Assembly: GCA_030152105.1 (NCBI GenBank)
Contig: JASLIH010000609.1
Location: forward strand, 1-6,865
Direction: 5' to 3'
DNA length: 6,865 bases
From: Actinomycetes bacterium
GTDB taxonomy: Bacteria > Actinomycetota > CALGFH01
Shown: positions 6,182-6,865 of the stretch, in pieces
Position numbering within the stretch: the stretch's first letter is position 1
How the letters are laid out: the number at the start of each line of letters is the position of its first letter
The notes under the pieces: generated by a model
What the model was told of the DNA's origin: nothing
Database searches by the model: none
Seen by the model: only the letters and a program-made list of their open reading frames with translations
Translations under genes and position numbers: made by a program

Positions 6182-6205
6182 CCGTTCGCACCATGGCTCG
6201 AACGG
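6182..6205 (+). promoter_or_regulatory. 24-base imperfect palindrome before the ribosome binding site
   Basis: CCGTTCG (6182-6188) is matched by CGAACGG (6199-6205), around a CCATGG centre with two mismatched pairs on each side; in all 10 of 12 symmetric pairs match. It ends 2 bases before the GGAGGG of the next gene. It could be a dimeric regulator's operator or an mRNA hairpin that affects translation. It lies in a 146-base intergenic stretch (6078-6223) that is visibly less GC-rich than the genes. Confidence 0.4.
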
Positions 6206-6207
6206 TT

Positions 6208-6213
6208 GGAGGG
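6208..6213 (+). promoter_or_regulatory. Ribosome binding site of the 84-residue protein
   Basis: GGAGGG stands 10 bases before ATG 6224 and decides that start over an in-frame upstream TTG at 6158, whose extra 22 residues would run across both inverted repeats. Confidence 0.65.
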
Positions 6214-6223
6214 TGACTCGACG

Positions 6224-6478
6224 ATGACGGACCCGATGCTCGTCCGGCGGCTGGCCCTCGACCTTCGCAACCTCGCCGACAAGACGCTCGAGCTGCGCGG
6301 GGTCGTCGAGGACTACCGGCACGACCTGGTCCGCACGATCGAGGACGACTGGTGCGACCCGAACGAGCTCCAGGCCGTGCACCGCCAGATCCAGGAGCTC
6401 TGGGAGTCCATGGACCGGGCCGAGGCCAAGCTGCGCAGCGGCTCCCGCCGCATGTCGCCGCTGCTCTGGCTCGAGTAG
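6224..6478 (+). CDS. Small helical protein of unknown function
   Basis: I do not recognise this 84-residue protein. It is rich in charged residues and Leu with heptad-like spacing in two stretches, about 5-40 (VRRLALDLRNLADKTLELRG) and 47-72 (NELQAVHRQIQELWESMDRA). The stretches are separated by DDWCDP, so a helical hairpin or coiled coil is likely. The C-terminus is basic and ends with MSPLLWLE. There is no signal peptide or membrane helix. It lies between a sigma-28-type factor and FlbD on the same strand, 38 bases before flbD, which suggests a flagellar or sigma-related role such as an adaptor, a chaperone-like partner or an anti-sigma factor. None of these is shown by sequence motifs. GC-rich third codon positions support real coding. 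Confidence 0.8.
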   Translation: MTDPMLVRRLALDLRNLADKTLELRGVVEDYRHDLVRTIEDDWCDPNELQAVHRQIQELWESMDRAEAKLRSGSRRMSPLLWLE

Positions 6479-6516
6479 CCCTCAGCTCGGCCCCTCGGCT
6501 GCCGACCGTAGGACCC

Positions 6517-6774
6517 ATGATCATCGTGACCCGCCTGCACGGCACCACCGTGGCGGTGAACTGCGACCTGATCGAACGGGTCGAGGCGTCCCCCGAGACG
6601 GTGGTGACGCTGGTCGACGGCAGCCGCTATGTGGTCAGGGAGAGCGTGGCCGAGATCGTCGACAAGGTGCGGGCCTTCCGGGCCTCGGTGGTGCTGCTGG
6701 CCGGCCGCCTCGACGAGCGCTCAGCGACCAGCCAGCGCCTGCACCTGGTACCAAGCCCCGACCCCGAGGCCTAG
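6517..6774 (+). CDS. flbD: FlbD (SwrD) family flagellar protein
   Basis: This is a small cytoplasmic protein of the FlbD family; the Bacillus subtilis member SwrD raises flagellar motor power, presumably through the stator. The N-terminal 55 residues match the family layout closely: MIIVTRLHGTTVAVNCDLIE, then VEASPETVVTLVDGSRYVV, then RESVAEIVDKVRAFR. The tail (56-85) is longer than in many members and not conserved as far as I can tell. The ATG at 6517 is preceded by AGGA (6510-6513) only 3 bases away, a weak site, but the family N-terminus fixes the start. Family members are usually embedded in large flagellar operons next to motA/motB and hook genes. Here the gene ends against a convergent gene, so it closes a small cluster with the sigma factor and the 84-residue protein. 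Confidence 0.9.
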   Translation: MIIVTRLHGTTVAVNCDLIERVEASPETVVTLVDGSRYVVRESVAEIVDKVRAFRASVVLLAGRLDERSATSQRLHLVPSPDPEA

Positions 6775-6779
6775 ACCCG

Positions 6780-6865
6780 CTAGTAGAGGAACATCGGCTT
6801 GCCGTCGACCTGGCGGATGAGTGGCCGGTAGCGCTTCTCGTCGTAGAGGGCCTCGACGTCGACGC
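6780..6865 (-). CDS. C-terminal end of an unidentified protein (partial)
   Basis: The minus strand has an open frame from the window edge to a TAG at 6782-6780, giving VDVEALYDEKRYRPLIRQV followed by DGKPMFLY. Almost every codon ends in G or C (one exception, CCA), which supports real coding in this genome. The stop lies 5 bases from the flbD stop, so the genes converge. The fragment is too short to name; no motif is recognised. Confidence 0.6.
   Translation of the reverse strand, partial: VDVEALYDEKRYRPLIRQVDGKPMFLY

Noticed and set aside
5196..6548. 450-codon open frame on the minus strand across the sigma factor and small gene
   Set aside because: It overlaps three plus-strand genes with clear motifs or ribosome binding sites, and its translation is low-complexity Gly/Arg/Val without family features.

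Overview
The window is very GC-rich, its codons end almost always in G or C, and GTG starts are common. It carries a separate purS/purQ and a short PurL instead of one large fused FGAM synthase. Together with a sigma-28-type factor and an FlbD protein, this suggests a motile, probably deep-branching actinomycetote (Actinobacteria). That is inference from gene content and base composition; there is no rRNA or other phylogenetic marker here.

The left three quarters (about 112-5060, minus strand) read as one purine operon. In transcription order it runs purS, a membrane-anchored protein with an HEGAH motif, a 14-codon mini-ORF, a serine hydrolase of the beta-lactamase/DD-peptidase fold, purQ and purL. 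PurS, PurQ and PurL form the FGAM synthase complex of de novo purine synthesis. The two middle genes are not purine enzymes and split purS from purQL. At the far left is the first part of another minus-strand gene, apparently for a secreted or membrane protein (1-46).

The right quarter (5202-6774, plus strand) diverges from purS. It holds a sigma-28 (FliA/WhiG-like) factor with an unusual C-terminal tail, an unrecognised 84-residue helical protein, and an FlbD (SwrD) family flagellar protein. The last 86 bases are the C-terminal end of a minus-strand gene convergent with flbD, with only 5 bases between the two stop codons.

The most interesting feature is a GC-rich palindromic element of about 42-44 bp present three times in the same orientation. 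Two tandem copies sit in frame inside purL (1272-1357) and add 2 x 14 residues at a variable loop. A third copy (3951-3994, 42 of 44 bases identical to the second) fills the junction between the HEGAH gene and the serine hydrolase. There it forms a complete 14-codon ORF joined to both neighbours by ATGA overlaps, and it also supplies the hydrolase's start codon and a Shine-Dalgarno-like sequence held in a hairpin. The two bases that differ from copy 2 both make it a better translation start. This looks like a small palindromic element that tolerates coding regions (compare Rickettsia palindromic elements) and that has been turned into an initiation module at one site.
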